Source: Acetatifactor sp. (GTDB lineage Bacteria; Bacillota; Clostridia; Lachnospirales; Lachnospiraceae). From it: a stretch of DNA of 64,000 bases. The notes under the pieces were generated by a model, which ran no database searches, had not been told where the DNA came from, and worked only from the letters and a program-made list of their open reading frames with translations. The DNA is taken from positions 1 through 64,000 of the forward strand of contig JAFLRO010000003.1 in the NCBI GenBank assembly GCA_022511425.1, written 5' to 3'. The translations under genes and the position numbers were made by a program. Below, piece by piece: positions 17,160 to 26,114 of the stretch (position 1 is its first letter; each line of letters opens with the position of its first letter).

Positions 17160-18191
17160 ATGATTACGATTTCGCTTTGTATGATTGTCAAAAATGAAGA
17201 GAGTATACTGGCCAGATGCCTGGACAGTGTAGCAGAGCTGATGGATGAGATAATCATTGTGGATACAGGCTCTACGGATCGCACCCGTGAGGTGGCAGCT
17301 AAGTATACTGACAGAGTTTTTGACTTTCAGTGGGTTGACGATTTCAGCGCTGCTAGAAATTATGCCTTTTCCAAAGCCTCTATGGAGTATATCTATTCCG
17401 CGGATGCCGACGAGGTGTTGGATCAGGAAAATCAGGAGCGGTTTCGGGTGCTGAAGGAGACCTTGCTACCGGAGATCGAAATTGTGCAGATGAAATATGC
17501 CAACCAGCTGCAGTTTCAGACGGTCTATAACTTTGATGAAGAATACCGGCCGAAGCTTTTTAAGAGAAAACGAGATTTTATTTGGGAAGGACCCATTCAT
17601 GAGACGGTGCGGCTCGCCCCGCTGGTGTTTGACAGCGATATCGTCATTACCCACATGGCAGAGGGAGACCACGCCAAGAGAGATCTGGCCGGCTTTCACA
17701 AGCATTGTTCTACAGGATACCGGCCGGACAAGCGGCTGCACAATCTGTATGCCCGGGAGCTGATGATGGCTGGGGATGCGGAGGATTTTGCACGGGCAGC
17801 GGACTTTTTCAGGACATCGGCGGCCGACGGTGAGCGGGACGGGGAAGAAATTGCTGAGGCCTGCTGTGTGGCAGCCAGAGCCGCCAGGCTTAGCGGCGAT
17901 GTAATATCATTCTTTAAATATGTCTCCAAGGTAATTGCGGAGGAGGCTTGTTCAGAAATCTGCTGTGAACTGGGACAGTTTTACGAGGATAATCAGGATC
18001 CGGAAGAAGCGGCGGTCTGGTACTACAATGCAGTGTATGAGACCCAGCCAATTTTGGATATACGGTCAGGAGGAAAAACGGGACTGGAAGGGTTGATTCG
18101 CTGCTATGAAAAGCTGGAGTGCGACGAGCAAGCCAAACTGTATAGAGCGGAGCTTGAAAAAACTGTAAAATCCAATTTCCGCGAGCAATGA
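17160..18191 (+). CDS. Glycosyltransferase family 2 protein with TPR-like C-terminus
   Basis: 343 residues. The N-terminal GT-A domain (1-190) has ISLCMIVKNEE, the nucleotide-sugar loop VDTGSTDRT and the metal-binding acidic motif in SADADEVL. The C-terminal 150 residues are helical TPR-like repeats. It transfers a sugar from a nucleotide donor to an unknown acceptor and belongs to the SunT/glycan-type GT2 enzymes common in clostridia. I chose the ATG at 17160 with GGCGGAG upstream. It has its own promoter. Confidence 0.85.
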   Translation: MITISLCMIVKNEESILARCLDSVAELMDEIIIVDTGSTDRTREVAAKYTDRVFDFQWVDDFSAARNYAFSKASMEYIYSADADEVLDQENQERFRVLKETLLPEIEIVQMKYANQLQFQTVYNFDEEYRPKLFKRKRDFIWEGPIHETVRLAPLVFDSDIVITHMAEGDHAKRDLAGFHKHCSTGYRPDKRLHNLYARELMMAGDAEDFARAADFFRTSAADGERDGEEIAEACCVAARAARLSGDVISFFKYVSKVIAEEACSEICCELGQFYEDNQDPEEAAVWYYNAVYETQPILDIRSGGKTGLEGLIRCYEKLECDEQAKLYRAELEKTVKSNFREQ

Positions 18192-18194
18192 GCC

Positions 18195-18245
18195 GTACAA
18201 TCGAAATAATTCAATTGTACATGACAATCGAAATAATTCGATTGT
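18195..18245 (+). promoter_or_regulatory. Two tandem palindromes before hisC
   Basis: Two near-identical palindromes in a row: TACAAT-CGAAATAATTC-AATTGTA (in 18195-18220) and ACAATCGAA-ATAA-TTCGATTGT (18224-18245; 9-bp arms). They could be tandem operator sites for hisC or act as hairpins in its leader. No U-run follows, so they are not a standard terminator. Confidence 0.6.
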
Positions 18246-18281
18246 ATGGCGAATGCCGCGCGGGTCAAGGGAGGTGTCCGT

Positions 18282-19343
18282 ATGAAGTGGGAAGAAAATA
18301 TTCGCCGGGTGGTGCCCTATGTAGCCGGCGAACAGCCAAATAAACCGAACATGATCAAGTTGAATACCAATGAGTGCCCGTATCCCCCGGCACCGGGAGT
18401 GGCAAAGCTGGCGTCGGAGATGGACAGCAATGCGCTTCGTCTGTATCCGGATCCAAACACAACGCCTCTGGTAAAGGCTCTGGCAGAGTATTATCACGTA
18501 AGACAGGAGCAGGTGTTTGTGGGCGTTGGTTCCGACGACGTACTTTCCATGGCTTTTCTGACATTTTTCAACAGTGATAAACCGATTCTGTTCCCGGATG
18601 TGACCTATTCCTTTTATGATGTATGGGCTGATCTGTATCGGATACCCTACAAGACCTGTGCCCTGGATGAGAACTGGCATATCCGCCCTGAGGATTACGG
18701 GCAGCCAAATGGCGGTGTGATTTTTCCAAACCCCAATGCGCCCACAGGCGTGTTCGAGAGTCTTAAGACAGTGGAAGAGATTGTCCGGGAAAACAGGGAT
18801 GTGGTTGTAATCGTGGACGAGGCTTATGTGGATTTTGGCGGCGAGAGCGCTTTGTCCCTACTGGATAAGTACGACAATCTGCTGATTGTTCAGACCTTTT
18901 CCAAATCCAGATCCATGGCAGGTCTGCGAATCGGCTTCTGTATCGGCAATGAAAAGCTGCTCGGATACCTTAACGACGTAAAATTTTCTATAAATTCCTA
19001 TACCATGAACCTGCCGGCTCAGCTGCTGGGGGTGGAGGCAGTGCGGGATGACAGTTATTTTAAGTCCGTCACAGCAAAGATCGCTGCCACCAGGGAGCGG
19101 GTGAAGGGGGAACTGAAGGAGCTTGGTTTTTCCTTTCCGGATTCCAAAGCGAATTTTATTTTTGCCTCCCATGGGACAATCCCTGCGGAGCAGATATTCC
19201 TGGCCCTTCGCGAGGCAGATATCTATGTACGCTATTGGAATAAGCCCAGAATTTCCAATTGTTTGCGCATTACTGTGGGCACGGACGGGCAGATGGATAA
19301 ACTGATCGGTTTTTTGTCTGAATATGTAGTTAAACATCACTGA
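18282..19343 (+). CDS. hisC: Histidinol-phosphate aminotransferase
   Basis: A 353-residue PLP-dependent class I/II aminotransferase. It has the NTNECPYPP start segment, the PNPNAPTG motif and the Schiff-base lysine in FSKSRSMAGLRIG. HisC converts imidazole-acetol phosphate and glutamate to histidinol phosphate; relatives can also act on aromatic amino acids. There are no other his genes nearby, so another aminotransferase role is possible. Start at 18282 with AAGGGAGGTG. Confidence 0.85.
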   Translation: MKWEENIRRVVPYVAGEQPNKPNMIKLNTNECPYPPAPGVAKLASEMDSNALRLYPDPNTTPLVKALAEYYHVRQEQVFVGVGSDDVLSMAFLTFFNSDKPILFPDVTYSFYDVWADLYRIPYKTCALDENWHIRPEDYGQPNGGVIFPNPNAPTGVFESLKTVEEIVRENRDVVVIVDEAYVDFGGESALSLLDKYDNLLIVQTFSKSRSMAGLRIGFCIGNEKLLGYLNDVKFSINSYTMNLPAQLLGVEAVRDDSYFKSVTAKIAATRERVKGELKELGFSFPDSKANFIFASHGTIPAEQIFLALREADIYVRYWNKPRISNCLRITVGTDGQMDKLIGFLSEYVVKHH

Positions 19344-19351
19344 GTATATGG

Positions 19352-19429
19352 AACGATTAGAGAAATTAATATAATTAAAGTAGAAGTATAAGAAACGATT
19401 CAGAGAAATAAATATAATTAAAACATAAG
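19352..19429 (+). repeat. Imperfect tandem duplication before the DUF368 gene
   Basis: About 41 bases (19352-19392) starting AACGATTAGAGAAAT are repeated with small changes as 36 bases (19394-19429). Both copies are AT-rich and carry TATAATTAAA, so the duplication may have doubled a promoter-like region. Confidence 0.5.
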
Positions 19430-19443
19430 AATGGAGAAATGTA

Positions 19444-20289
19444 ATGATCAAAAGTGTTTTAAAGGGCATGGTAATTGGTATTGCAAACATTATTCCCGGT
19501 GTCAGCGGAGGAACCATGATGGTGTCCATGGGTATCTACGATAAGCTGATCCACTGTATCACTCATCTGTTCCGCGAGTTCAAAAAGAGTGTGCTGTTTC
19601 TGCTGCCCATCGCAGTGGGTATGGTGATTGCCATCGCGGGAAGTTCTTTCGGCCTTACATGGTTGTTTGAAAATTATCCGATACAGACTAACCTGCTCTT
19701 TGTGGGATTGATTCTGGGCGGGCTCCCTGCCATATGGAAAAAAGTGAAGGGAAGCAAGGTCAATATCGGACACATGGCAGCAGGCCTTCTGTTTTTTGCG
19801 CTGGTAGTTGTTTTTGCGGCCATGGGCGATACAGAGGGGACGGCGGCTGACCTTTCCTTTAACATAGGGAATGTATTGATATTATTCTGTGTGGGTATTA
19901 TAGCCTCAGCGACCATGGTCATTCCCGGCGTCAGCGGTTCTATGGTGCTGATGCTTATGGGCTTTTATCATCCGGTGTTAAATGCTATTCGAGACTTTTT
20001 CTCAGCGCTGGCGGCTCTGGATATACAGGGCATTTTAAAGGGCTGCGGAATCTTGATTCCCTTTGGCATAGGTGTGGTTGCGGGCATCTTTGGAATCGCA
20101 AAACTGGTGGAGATCATTTTTGAAAAGTTCCCGCTGTACGCATACTGGGCTATCATCGGTCTGATCATATCCTCGCCCATTGCCATCTTTTTGATGGGAA
20201 CCTTCCCCGCGTTGACAGTGCTGAATGTGTTAACAGGTGTAGTGGCGCTGGTAATCGGTTTTGGTATTGCTATGAAGCTCGGTGAGTAG
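19444..20289 (+). CDS. DUF368 family membrane protein, probable polyprenyl-phosphate transporter
   Basis: 281 residues with about 8-9 membrane segments and the paired family signatures NIIPGVSGGT near the N-terminus and MVIPGVSGSM near residue 160. DUF368 proteins (PopT) have been shown in other bacteria to recycle undecaprenyl phosphate across the membrane for cell-wall synthesis; the role here follows from the family. Normal length. Confidence 0.85.
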   Translation: MIKSVLKGMVIGIANIIPGVSGGTMMVSMGIYDKLIHCITHLFREFKKSVLFLLPIAVGMVIAIAGSSFGLTWLFENYPIQTNLLFVGLILGGLPAIWKKVKGSKVNIGHMAAGLLFFALVVVFAAMGDTEGTAADLSFNIGNVLILFCVGIIASATMVIPGVSGSMVLMLMGFYHPVLNAIRDFFSALAALDIQGILKGCGILIPFGIGVVAGIFGIAKLVEIIFEKFPLYAYWAIIGLIISSPIAIFLMGTFPALTVLNVLTGVVALVIGFGIAMKLGE

Positions 20290-20316
20290 ACTGAACTGTG
20301 AATGATAGGTGGTTGT

Positions 20317-21147
20317 ATGGAAGCGTACGGAGATTTTGCCGGGGTATATGACGAACTGATGGACGATACCCCCTATGACCAGTGGGCTGAGCGGCTGGAT
20401 TCCCTGATCAGAAAGTACGGAGTATCCAGGCCTGAGCGGGATGCGGAAGGAGCGCGGAACGTGGAAGGGGCGCTGGATGCGGAGCGGAATCTGGTGGTGG
20501 ATTTAGGCTGCGGCACTGGAACCCTGGCGGAGATTATGTACGGCATGGGTTATGATATGATTGGAGTGGATCTGTCCGAGGCCATGCTGAATATTGCCAT
20601 GGAGAAAAAGGAGAGAAGCGGATCGGAGATCCTATATCTGCTTCAGGACATGCGGGAGTTGGAACTGTACAGTACCGTGGGAACTGTGTACAGTGTCTGT
20701 GACTCGCTGAACTATATTCTGGAAGAGGATGAGCTGCTCCGAGTGTTTGCCCTGGTGAACAATTATCTGTTTCCCGGGGGTATTTTTATCTTTGATTTCA
20801 ATACGGACTACAAGTACCGTGAAGTCATCGGGAATACAACCATTGCCGAGAACAGGGAGGACTGCAGCTTTATCTGGGAGAACTATTATGACCCGGAGGA
20901 AGGGCTGAATGAGTACGACCTGACTGTATTTGTCCGACAGGAGGGTGACAGCTTCCGCAAGTTCTCGGAGGTTCATCTGCAGAGAGGCTACACCTTAGAG
21001 CAGATGGTCTCACTTTTGGAAAAGGCGGGAATGGCTCTGGTGGAAGCTGTGGATGCGGAGACGGGCGGATTGGTGACTCCGGAGAGCGAGAGAATATACA
21101 TTGTGGCAAGGGAACAGGGAAAAGAGTTTCCGGCTGCATGGAAATGA
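20317..21147 (+). CDS. Class I SAM-dependent methyltransferase
   Basis: 276 residues. Motif I is VVDLGCGTGTLAEI, followed by the acidic GVDLSEAML; the start MEAYGDFAGVYDELMDDTPYDQW is typical of a clostridial family of uncharacterised methyltransferases. The loop before motif I is a little long and rich in Glu/Ala/Arg. The start at 20317 has GGTGG upstream. It ends 7 bases before hslO, so they are likely cotranscribed. The substrate is unknown. Confidence 0.85.
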   Translation: MEAYGDFAGVYDELMDDTPYDQWAERLDSLIRKYGVSRPERDAEGARNVEGALDAERNLVVDLGCGTGTLAEIMYGMGYDMIGVDLSEAMLNIAMEKKERSGSEILYLLQDMRELELYSTVGTVYSVCDSLNYILEEDELLRVFALVNNYLFPGGIFIFDFNTDYKYREVIGNTTIAENREDCSFIWENYYDPEEGLNEYDLTVFVRQEGDSFRKFSEVHLQRGYTLEQMVSLLEKAGMALVEAVDAETGGLVTPESERIYIVAREQGKEFPAAWK

Positions 21148-21154
21148 GGAAAAT

Positions 21155-22033
21155 ATGAAAGACTATATTGTCAGGGCTACTGCGGCCAACGCACAGATCA
21201 GGGCTTTTGCCTGTACCGCAAAAGGTGTGGCAGAGGAGGCGAGAAAGGCTCATAACTTAAGTCCGGTGGTGACGGCAGCGCTGGGACGGCTTTTGAGCGC
21301 AGGAGCCATGATGGGAAGCATGCTGAAAGGTGACAGTGACATTCTGACCTTACAGATCAAGGGTGACGGGCCTGTTCGGGCATTGACCGTGACGGCAGAT
21401 TCCCATGGAAATGTGAAGGGTTATCCTGAGGTGCCGGATGTGATTCTTCCCGCCAATGCAGCGGGAAAGCTTGATGTGGGAGGCTCAGTGGGCAAAGGCA
21501 GTTTAAGCGTCATCAAGGATCTTGGGCTGAAAGAACCCTATGTGGGTCAGACGCTGCTCCAGACAGGGGAAATTGCTGAGGACCTGACTTATTATTTTGC
21601 AACCTCTGAGCAGGTGCCTTCCTCTGTGGGACTGGGAGTGCTCATGGAGCGTAACAATACCGTAAAACAGGCAGGAGGCTTTATTATTCAGCTGATGCCA
21701 TTTGCAGAGGATGCTATTATTGACAGGCTGGAGCAGAACCTGAAGGGTATCAGCTCCGTGACCTCCATGCTGGATGCGGGAAACAGTCCGGAACAGATGC
21801 TTGAATTGCTGCTGGAGGGACTGGAATTACAGATTACCGACACCATGCCTGTGGCCTTCACCTGTGACTGCTGTCGAGAAAAGATTGAAAAGGTATTGAT
21901 CAGCCTTGGTGCAGAAGAACTTAAGGACATGATCAATGAGGGAAAGGAAATAGAAGTAAACTGCAGCTTTTGCAGCAAGCGTTATAAGTTTGATGTGGAC
22001 GAGCTGAAGGCATTGTATGAAAGAAGCAGATGA
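21155..22033 (+). CDS. hslO: Hsp33 redox-regulated chaperone
   Basis: 292 residues, the normal length. The N-terminal holdase domain ends in a C-terminal zinc switch with CDC (FTCDCC) and, about 30 residues on, CSFC. Oxidation of these cysteines releases zinc and activates the chaperone under oxidative stress. Start ATG at 21155 after ATGAGGAAA. Confidence 0.95.
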   Translation: MKDYIVRATAANAQIRAFACTAKGVAEEARKAHNLSPVVTAALGRLLSAGAMMGSMLKGDSDILTLQIKGDGPVRALTVTADSHGNVKGYPEVPDVILPANAAGKLDVGGSVGKGSLSVIKDLGLKEPYVGQTLLQTGEIAEDLTYYFATSEQVPSSVGLGVLMERNNTVKQAGGFIIQLMPFAEDAIIDRLEQNLKGISSVTSMLDAGNSPEQMLELLLEGLELQITDTMPVAFTCDCCREKIEKVLISLGAEELKDMINEGKEIEVNCSFCSKRYKFDVDELKALYERSR

Positions 22034-22062
22034 ACGATGCCGCAGCGAAGAGAGGTTTCGTT

Positions 22063-23985
22063 ATGAAGCATGGTTTTATCAAAGCCGCGTCTGTGACGCC
22101 GAAGATCAGGGTGGCAGACCCGGCATACAATGCGGGAGTAATATGTGAGAAACTGGAAGAGGCATGGGAGAAGGGAGCCCGTCTGATCGTGTTTCCGGAG
22201 CTATGCCTGACGGGATATACCTGCGGGGATCTTTTCCTCCAACGGGCGTTGCTGGAGGAAGCGAAGAATCAACTTTTCCGGGTGGCAGCAGCCACTGTGG
22301 GAAAGAGGGGGCTGATCATGGTGGGGCTGCCACTGGAGCGGGATGGCAAACTCTACAATGTGGCGGCGGTACTCTGTGACGGTCGTATTCTGGGGTTGGT
22401 ACCCAAGGCGAATATCCCCTCCTATGCGGAGTTTTATGAGGGGAGGCATTTTACAGAGGGAAACAGGGACGCGGTGCCTTACCGTATTGGCGACCAGATC
22501 GTGAGCTTTGGCACGAATATCCTGTTCTGTTGCGAAGAACTGCCGGAGCTTATTGTGGGCTGTGAGATTTGTGAGGATCTGTGGGTGGCGGAACCGCCCA
22601 GTACGGGACTGGCGCTGAAAGGGGCCACAGTCATTGCCAACCTGTCCGCTTCCAATGAGACGGTGGGTAAGGACGAGTACAGGGAGCTCCTTGTAAAATC
22701 TGCCAGTGCCCGGCTGCTCTGCGGCTATGTTTATTCTTCGGCAGGGGAGGGAGAGTCCACTCAGGATCTTGTTTTTGGCGGTCACAATCTGATTGCGGAA
22801 AACGGAGTGATTCTTGCTCAGGCAAAGCGTTTTCAGGGTGAGACAGTGTATGCAGATCTGGATGTACACAGACTGCTGTCTGAGAGACTGAGGATGGGAA
22901 CTTTTGGGGGAGAACTTCAACCTTACATTAAAGTAATGTTCTCCATCACTCCGGAAGAGACGAAACTGGAGCGGACCTTCAGCAATATGCCTTTTATTCC
23001 GACTGACGAGGAAAAGCGCAAACTGCGGTGTGAGGAGATCTTGTCCATTCAGTCCTACGGATTGAAAAAAAGGTTGGAGCACACCGGCTGTTCTGCGGCA
23101 ATCATCGGTATCTCCGGCGGCCTGGATTCCACGCTGGCGCTTCTGGTGACAGTCCGCGCCTTTGATCTGCTTAAGCTGGACAGAAAGGGAATTTTAGCCG
23201 TGACAATGCCCTGTTTTGGCACTACGGACAGAACCTATGGCAATGCCTGCAAGCTGGCAGAAACTTTGAGAACAGAGCTTATGGAGATTGACATCAGAGA
23301 AGCTGTGGACACACACTTCCGGGATATTGGCCAGAATCCCGACGACCGTGATGTGACCTATGAGAACAGTCAGGCACGGGAGCGGACACAGGTGCTCATG
23401 GACCTTGCCAATAAGCGGAACGGTATTGTGATCGGAACCGGAGATATGTCTGAACTGGCATTGGGCTGGGCTACCTACAACGGCGACCACATGTCCATGT
23501 ACGGTGTGAACGCGGGGGTGCCCAAGACTCTGATCCGTCACTTGGTTCAATATTACACGGACACCTGCGGAGACAGAGAGTTGTCAGAGGTGCTGACAGA
23601 TGTTCTCGATACCCCGGTCAGTCCGGAACTGTTGCCGCCTGTGGACGGTGCAATTGCCCAGCGAACTGAGGATCTTGTGGGTCCTTACGAGCTCCATGAC
23701 TTTTTCCTGTACTATATGCTGCGCTGCAGCTTTCCTCCGGACAAAGTGTATCGCATAGCCCAATTGGCTTTTCGGGGACTTTACGATCAGGAGACAATCC
23801 TGAAATGGCTAAAGGTATTTTATAAAAGATTTTTCAGTCAGCAGTTCAAACGCTCCTGTCTGCCGGACGGCCCCAAGGTGGGTAGTGTTGCACTCTCGCC
23901 CAGAGGGGATCTTCGGATGCCTTCGGATGCCAGCGCGGGACTTTGGCTGGAACAGCTGGAAAAACTCCTGCCGCCGCAGAATTAG
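22063..23985 (+). CDS. nadE: Glutamine-dependent NAD+ synthetase
   Basis: A 640-residue two-domain enzyme. The N-terminal nitrilase-type amidase has Glu46 (FPEL), Lys115 (PKANIP) and Cys170 (EICEDLW); the C-terminal synthetase has the ATP loop SGGLDSTLAL and GTGDMSELALGW. It makes NAD+ from deamido-NAD+ using ammonia from glutamine. I chose the ATG at 22063 with AGAGG upstream. A minus-strand terminator overlaps its 3' end. Confidence 0.95.
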   Translation: MKHGFIKAASVTPKIRVADPAYNAGVICEKLEEAWEKGARLIVFPELCLTGYTCGDLFLQRALLEEAKNQLFRVAAATVGKRGLIMVGLPLERDGKLYNVAAVLCDGRILGLVPKANIPSYAEFYEGRHFTEGNRDAVPYRIGDQIVSFGTNILFCCEELPELIVGCEICEDLWVAEPPSTGLALKGATVIANLSASNETVGKDEYRELLVKSASARLLCGYVYSSAGEGESTQDLVFGGHNLIAENGVILAQAKRFQGETVYADLDVHRLLSERLRMGTFGGELQPYIKVMFSITPEETKLERTFSNMPFIPTDEEKRKLRCEEILSIQSYGLKKRLEHTGCSAAIIGISGGLDSTLALLVTVRAFDLLKLDRKGILAVTMPCFGTTDRTYGNACKLAETLRTELMEIDIREAVDTHFRDIGQNPDDRDVTYENSQARERTQVLMDLANKRNGIVIGTGDMSELALGWATYNGDHMSMYGVNAGVPKTLIRHLVQYYTDTCGDRELSEVLTDVLDTPVSPELLPPVDGAIAQRTEDLVGPYELHDFFLYYMLRCSFPPDKVYRIAQLAFRGLYDQETILKWLKVFYKRFFSQQFKRSCLPDGPKVGSVALSPRGDLRMPSDASAGLWLEQLEKLLPPQN

Positions 23986-24009
23986 TAAGCAAGTGGGGCG
24001 GCAGGAGTT
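23963..24009 (-). terminator. Terminator of the FMN-binding-like gene, overlapping the end of nadE
   Basis: A perfect 13-bp stem (23963-23975 with 23997-24009), followed on the minus strand by five T. It lies partly inside the nadE coding end. A second hairpin, GTGTACTGTA/TACAGTACAC (24013-24022, 24031-24040), sits between it and the minus-strand stop codon. Confidence 0.75.
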
Positions 24010-24047
24010 CCAGTGTACTGTAATGAGTGATACAGTACACCAGCCTG

Positions 24048-24545
24048 CTATCGTACCGCAGGACTGGCTGAAGGCGAAGGTGAAGGGGTTGCCTTGTTCA
24101 AAGAGGTCTGGATGGCTTCCAACAACACCAGAGAGGTATACTTGGCATCCGCGGTATAGGTGACCTGCTCCAGTGACTGGAGCTCATATACCTGTTGGCA
24201 TATGGAGTCGAAGGTGGGCTCCAGCAGCGGATACATGGTGGTGACGGCATCATTCAGGTTGACCATGCGGATTGAGGTGATGGCGTCATTATCCACAATG
24301 ACCTCCACATCTATGGCCTGGCTGCCCAGCACCAGCTCTGTGGTGTATATGCCGGGTATGTAGAGAGAATCTGTGTTTGTGACATCAGTTTGAGTTTTAT
24401 TCTGCTCAGGAGCCGGACTTTCTTCTTTATCCGGAAGGAACATCACAACCAGCAGAATCACAAACAGGATGCCAAGCACAACAAAGACTCCGGTATAGAT
24501 CAGTTCTTTCATATGAAGTACAATGATTTTCGTTTTAGCACTCAT
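24048..24545 (-). CDS. Membrane-anchored FMN-binding-domain-like protein
   Basis: 165 residues: one membrane helix (about 14-36), an acidic/Pro linker, then a domain laid out like the FMN-bind family: IPGIYTTELVLG, VIVDNDAITSIRMV and the C-terminal TADAKYTSLVLLEAI where the family usually has SGATYTS. The flavin-attaching Thr/Ser region is thus altered, so flavin binding is uncertain. Family members act in RnfG/NqrC-type electron transfer or extracellular flavinylation. It is alone on its strand with its own terminator. Confidence 0.6.
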   Translation of the reverse strand: MSAKTKIIVLHMKELIYTGVFVVLGILFVILLVVMFLPDKEESPAPEQNKTQTDVTNTDSLYIPGIYTTELVLGSQAIDVEVIVDNDAITSIRMVNLNDAVTTMYPLLEPTFDSICQQVYELQSLEQVTYTADAKYTSLVLLEAIQTSLNKATPSPSPSASPAVR

Positions 24546-24618
24546 CTTTTTCCCCTTAAACTCTTTCTGGACACTTTTTCTTTATAATAGATATGAGCAT
24601 AAGGAAAAGAATATGCCA

Positions 24619-24648
24619 TTGACAAAGTACCGCGACGGTTGCTATCAT
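24619..24648 (+). promoter_or_regulatory. Possible promoter for glnA
   Basis: TTGACA (24619-24624) and TATCAT (24643-24648), spaced 18 bases. A TATAAT at 24583-24588 further upstream is another possible -10, and would give a leader that contains the whole antitermination structure with room to spare. Confidence 0.5.
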
Positions 24649-24654
24649 AGAGGT

Positions 24655-24703
24655 AAGACAAGGGCGTCTTCCGCATGGGAAAAGACTGCCCTTTTGTGCG
24701 TTT
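24655..24703 (+). promoter_or_regulatory. ANTAR-type antitermination leader of glnA: two hexaloop hairpins and a competing terminator
   Basis: Hairpin P1 is AAGAC[AAGGGC]GTCTT (24655-24670) and hairpin P2 is AAAAG[ACTGCC]CTTTT (24680-24695). Both loops have six bases with A at position 1 and G at position 4, the known recognition pattern of ANTAR RNA-binding proteins. The P1 loop AAGGGC (24660-24665) also pairs with GCCCTT (24688-24693), and TCTT (24667-24670) with AAGA (24682-24685), forming a terminator-like hairpin followed by T-rich sequence. P1/P2 and the terminator exclude each other. An ANTAR gene follows glnA. Confidence 0.8.
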
Positions 24704-24740
24704 AAATGTTCATCTGCAGGATGAAACGGAGGAGGACTAT

Positions 24741-26072
24741 ATGGGAAATTACACAAGGGAAGATGTTATAAGGATTGTTGAAGAAGAGGATGTAGAGTTT
24801 ATCAGACTGCAATTCACAGATATGTTTGGTAACCTGAAAAATATTGCAGTCACTGCAAGCCAACTGGAGAAGGCGCTTGATAATAGCTGTATGTTTGACG
24901 GCTCTGCTATTGACGGTTTTGTGAGCGTTGAGGAGTCGGACATGTGCCTGTACCCGGATCCTTCCACCTTTGCCATTCTGCCATGGAGACCCCAGCAGGG
25001 TAAAGTGGCAAGAATGCTTTGCAATGTACATCATCCCGATGGCAGGCCCTTTGCGGGAGATCCCAGGCAGGTATTGAAAAAAGTCACTGCGGAGGCTCGT
25101 GAACTGGGGTACACTTTTGAAGTGGGACCCGAGTGTGAGTTTTTTCTGTTCAACACAGACGAGAATGCAATACCAACCACAGAGACCAGCGAACAGGCCA
25201 GTTATTTTGATATCGGTCCTTTGGATGGCGGTGAAAATGCAAGACGGGATATTGTTATGGTTCTGGAAGACATGGGGATGATCATCGAGGCCTCCCATCA
25301 CGAGATGGCACCGGTGCAGCATGAGATTGATTTCCGTTATGACGAGGCACTTGTCACCGCGGACAATATTATGACATTCAAACTGGCCGCCCGTACGATT
25401 GCCAAGCGCCATGGTCTTCACGCTACTTTTATGCCGAAGCCCAAGGTGGGTGTGAACGGTTCCGGCATGCACATCAATATGTCGCTTCACAAGGACGGCG
25501 TCAACATATTTGAGGACAAGAACGATCCTAATGGCTTAAGCCGGGAAGCATACTATTTTATCGGGGGTATCATGAAGCATATCAAAGGAATGGCGGCTAT
25601 CACAAATCCTCTGGTAAACTCCTATAAGAGATTGGTTCCCGGTTACGCGGCACCGGTGTATATCGCATGGAGCGCCACCAACCGCAGTCCATTGATCCGA
25701 ATTCCGGCGGTTGTGGGTTCCGGAACAAGGATCGAACTGAGAAGCCCGGATTCTGCTGCAAATCCCTATCTGACCCTGGCAGTATGTCTGAAGGCAGGGC
25801 TGGATGGCATCATAAATAAGATTGAGCCGCCCAGAAGTGTTGACTGTAATATCTATAATATGACGGACGAGGAGCGCAAGGCGCTGAATATCGAGCTGCT
25901 TCCGGGGACGTTACTCGATGCTGTCGAGGAGCTGAAGAAAGACCCTCTCATCCTCGAAGTACTGGGAAAGCATATATCGGAAAATTATATCGCCGCCAAG
26001 GAGGCTGAGTGGCAGAGATACCGCGCCAATGTCTCCGAGTGGGAAATCCAGGAATATCTGTATAGATATTAG
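24741..26072 (+). CDS. glnA: Glutamine synthetase, type I
   Basis: 443 residues, the length of the Firmicutes GSI-alpha type. It has DGSAIDGFVSVEESD near the N-terminus, the ATP/metal signature VNGSGMHIN, and NRSPLIRIP. It makes glutamine from glutamate, ammonia and ATP, the main route of ammonia assimilation. No adenylylation-loop tyrosine is expected in this subtype. The ATG at 24741 has GGAGGA upstream; the open frame continues back to 24675 through the leader hairpins, which argues against an earlier start. Controlled by the leader described above. Confidence 0.97.
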   Translation: MGNYTREDVIRIVEEEDVEFIRLQFTDMFGNLKNIAVTASQLEKALDNSCMFDGSAIDGFVSVEESDMCLYPDPSTFAILPWRPQQGKVARMLCNVHHPDGRPFAGDPRQVLKKVTAEARELGYTFEVGPECEFFLFNTDENAIPTTETSEQASYFDIGPLDGGENARRDIVMVLEDMGMIIEASHHEMAPVQHEIDFRYDEALVTADNIMTFKLAARTIAKRHGLHATFMPKPKVGVNGSGMHINMSLHKDGVNIFEDKNDPNGLSREAYYFIGGIMKHIKGMAAITNPLVNSYKRLVPGYAAPVYIAWSATNRSPLIRIPAVVGSGTRIELRSPDSAANPYLTLAVCLKAGLDGIINKIEPPRSVDCNIYNMTDEERKALNIELLPGTLLDAVEELKKDPLILEVLGKHISENYIAAKEAEWQRYRANVSEWEIQEYLYRY

Positions 26073-26114
26073 TCCCTTCTTATTCATATTTCATATGGAA
26101 TAGGAGGTGGGCAT

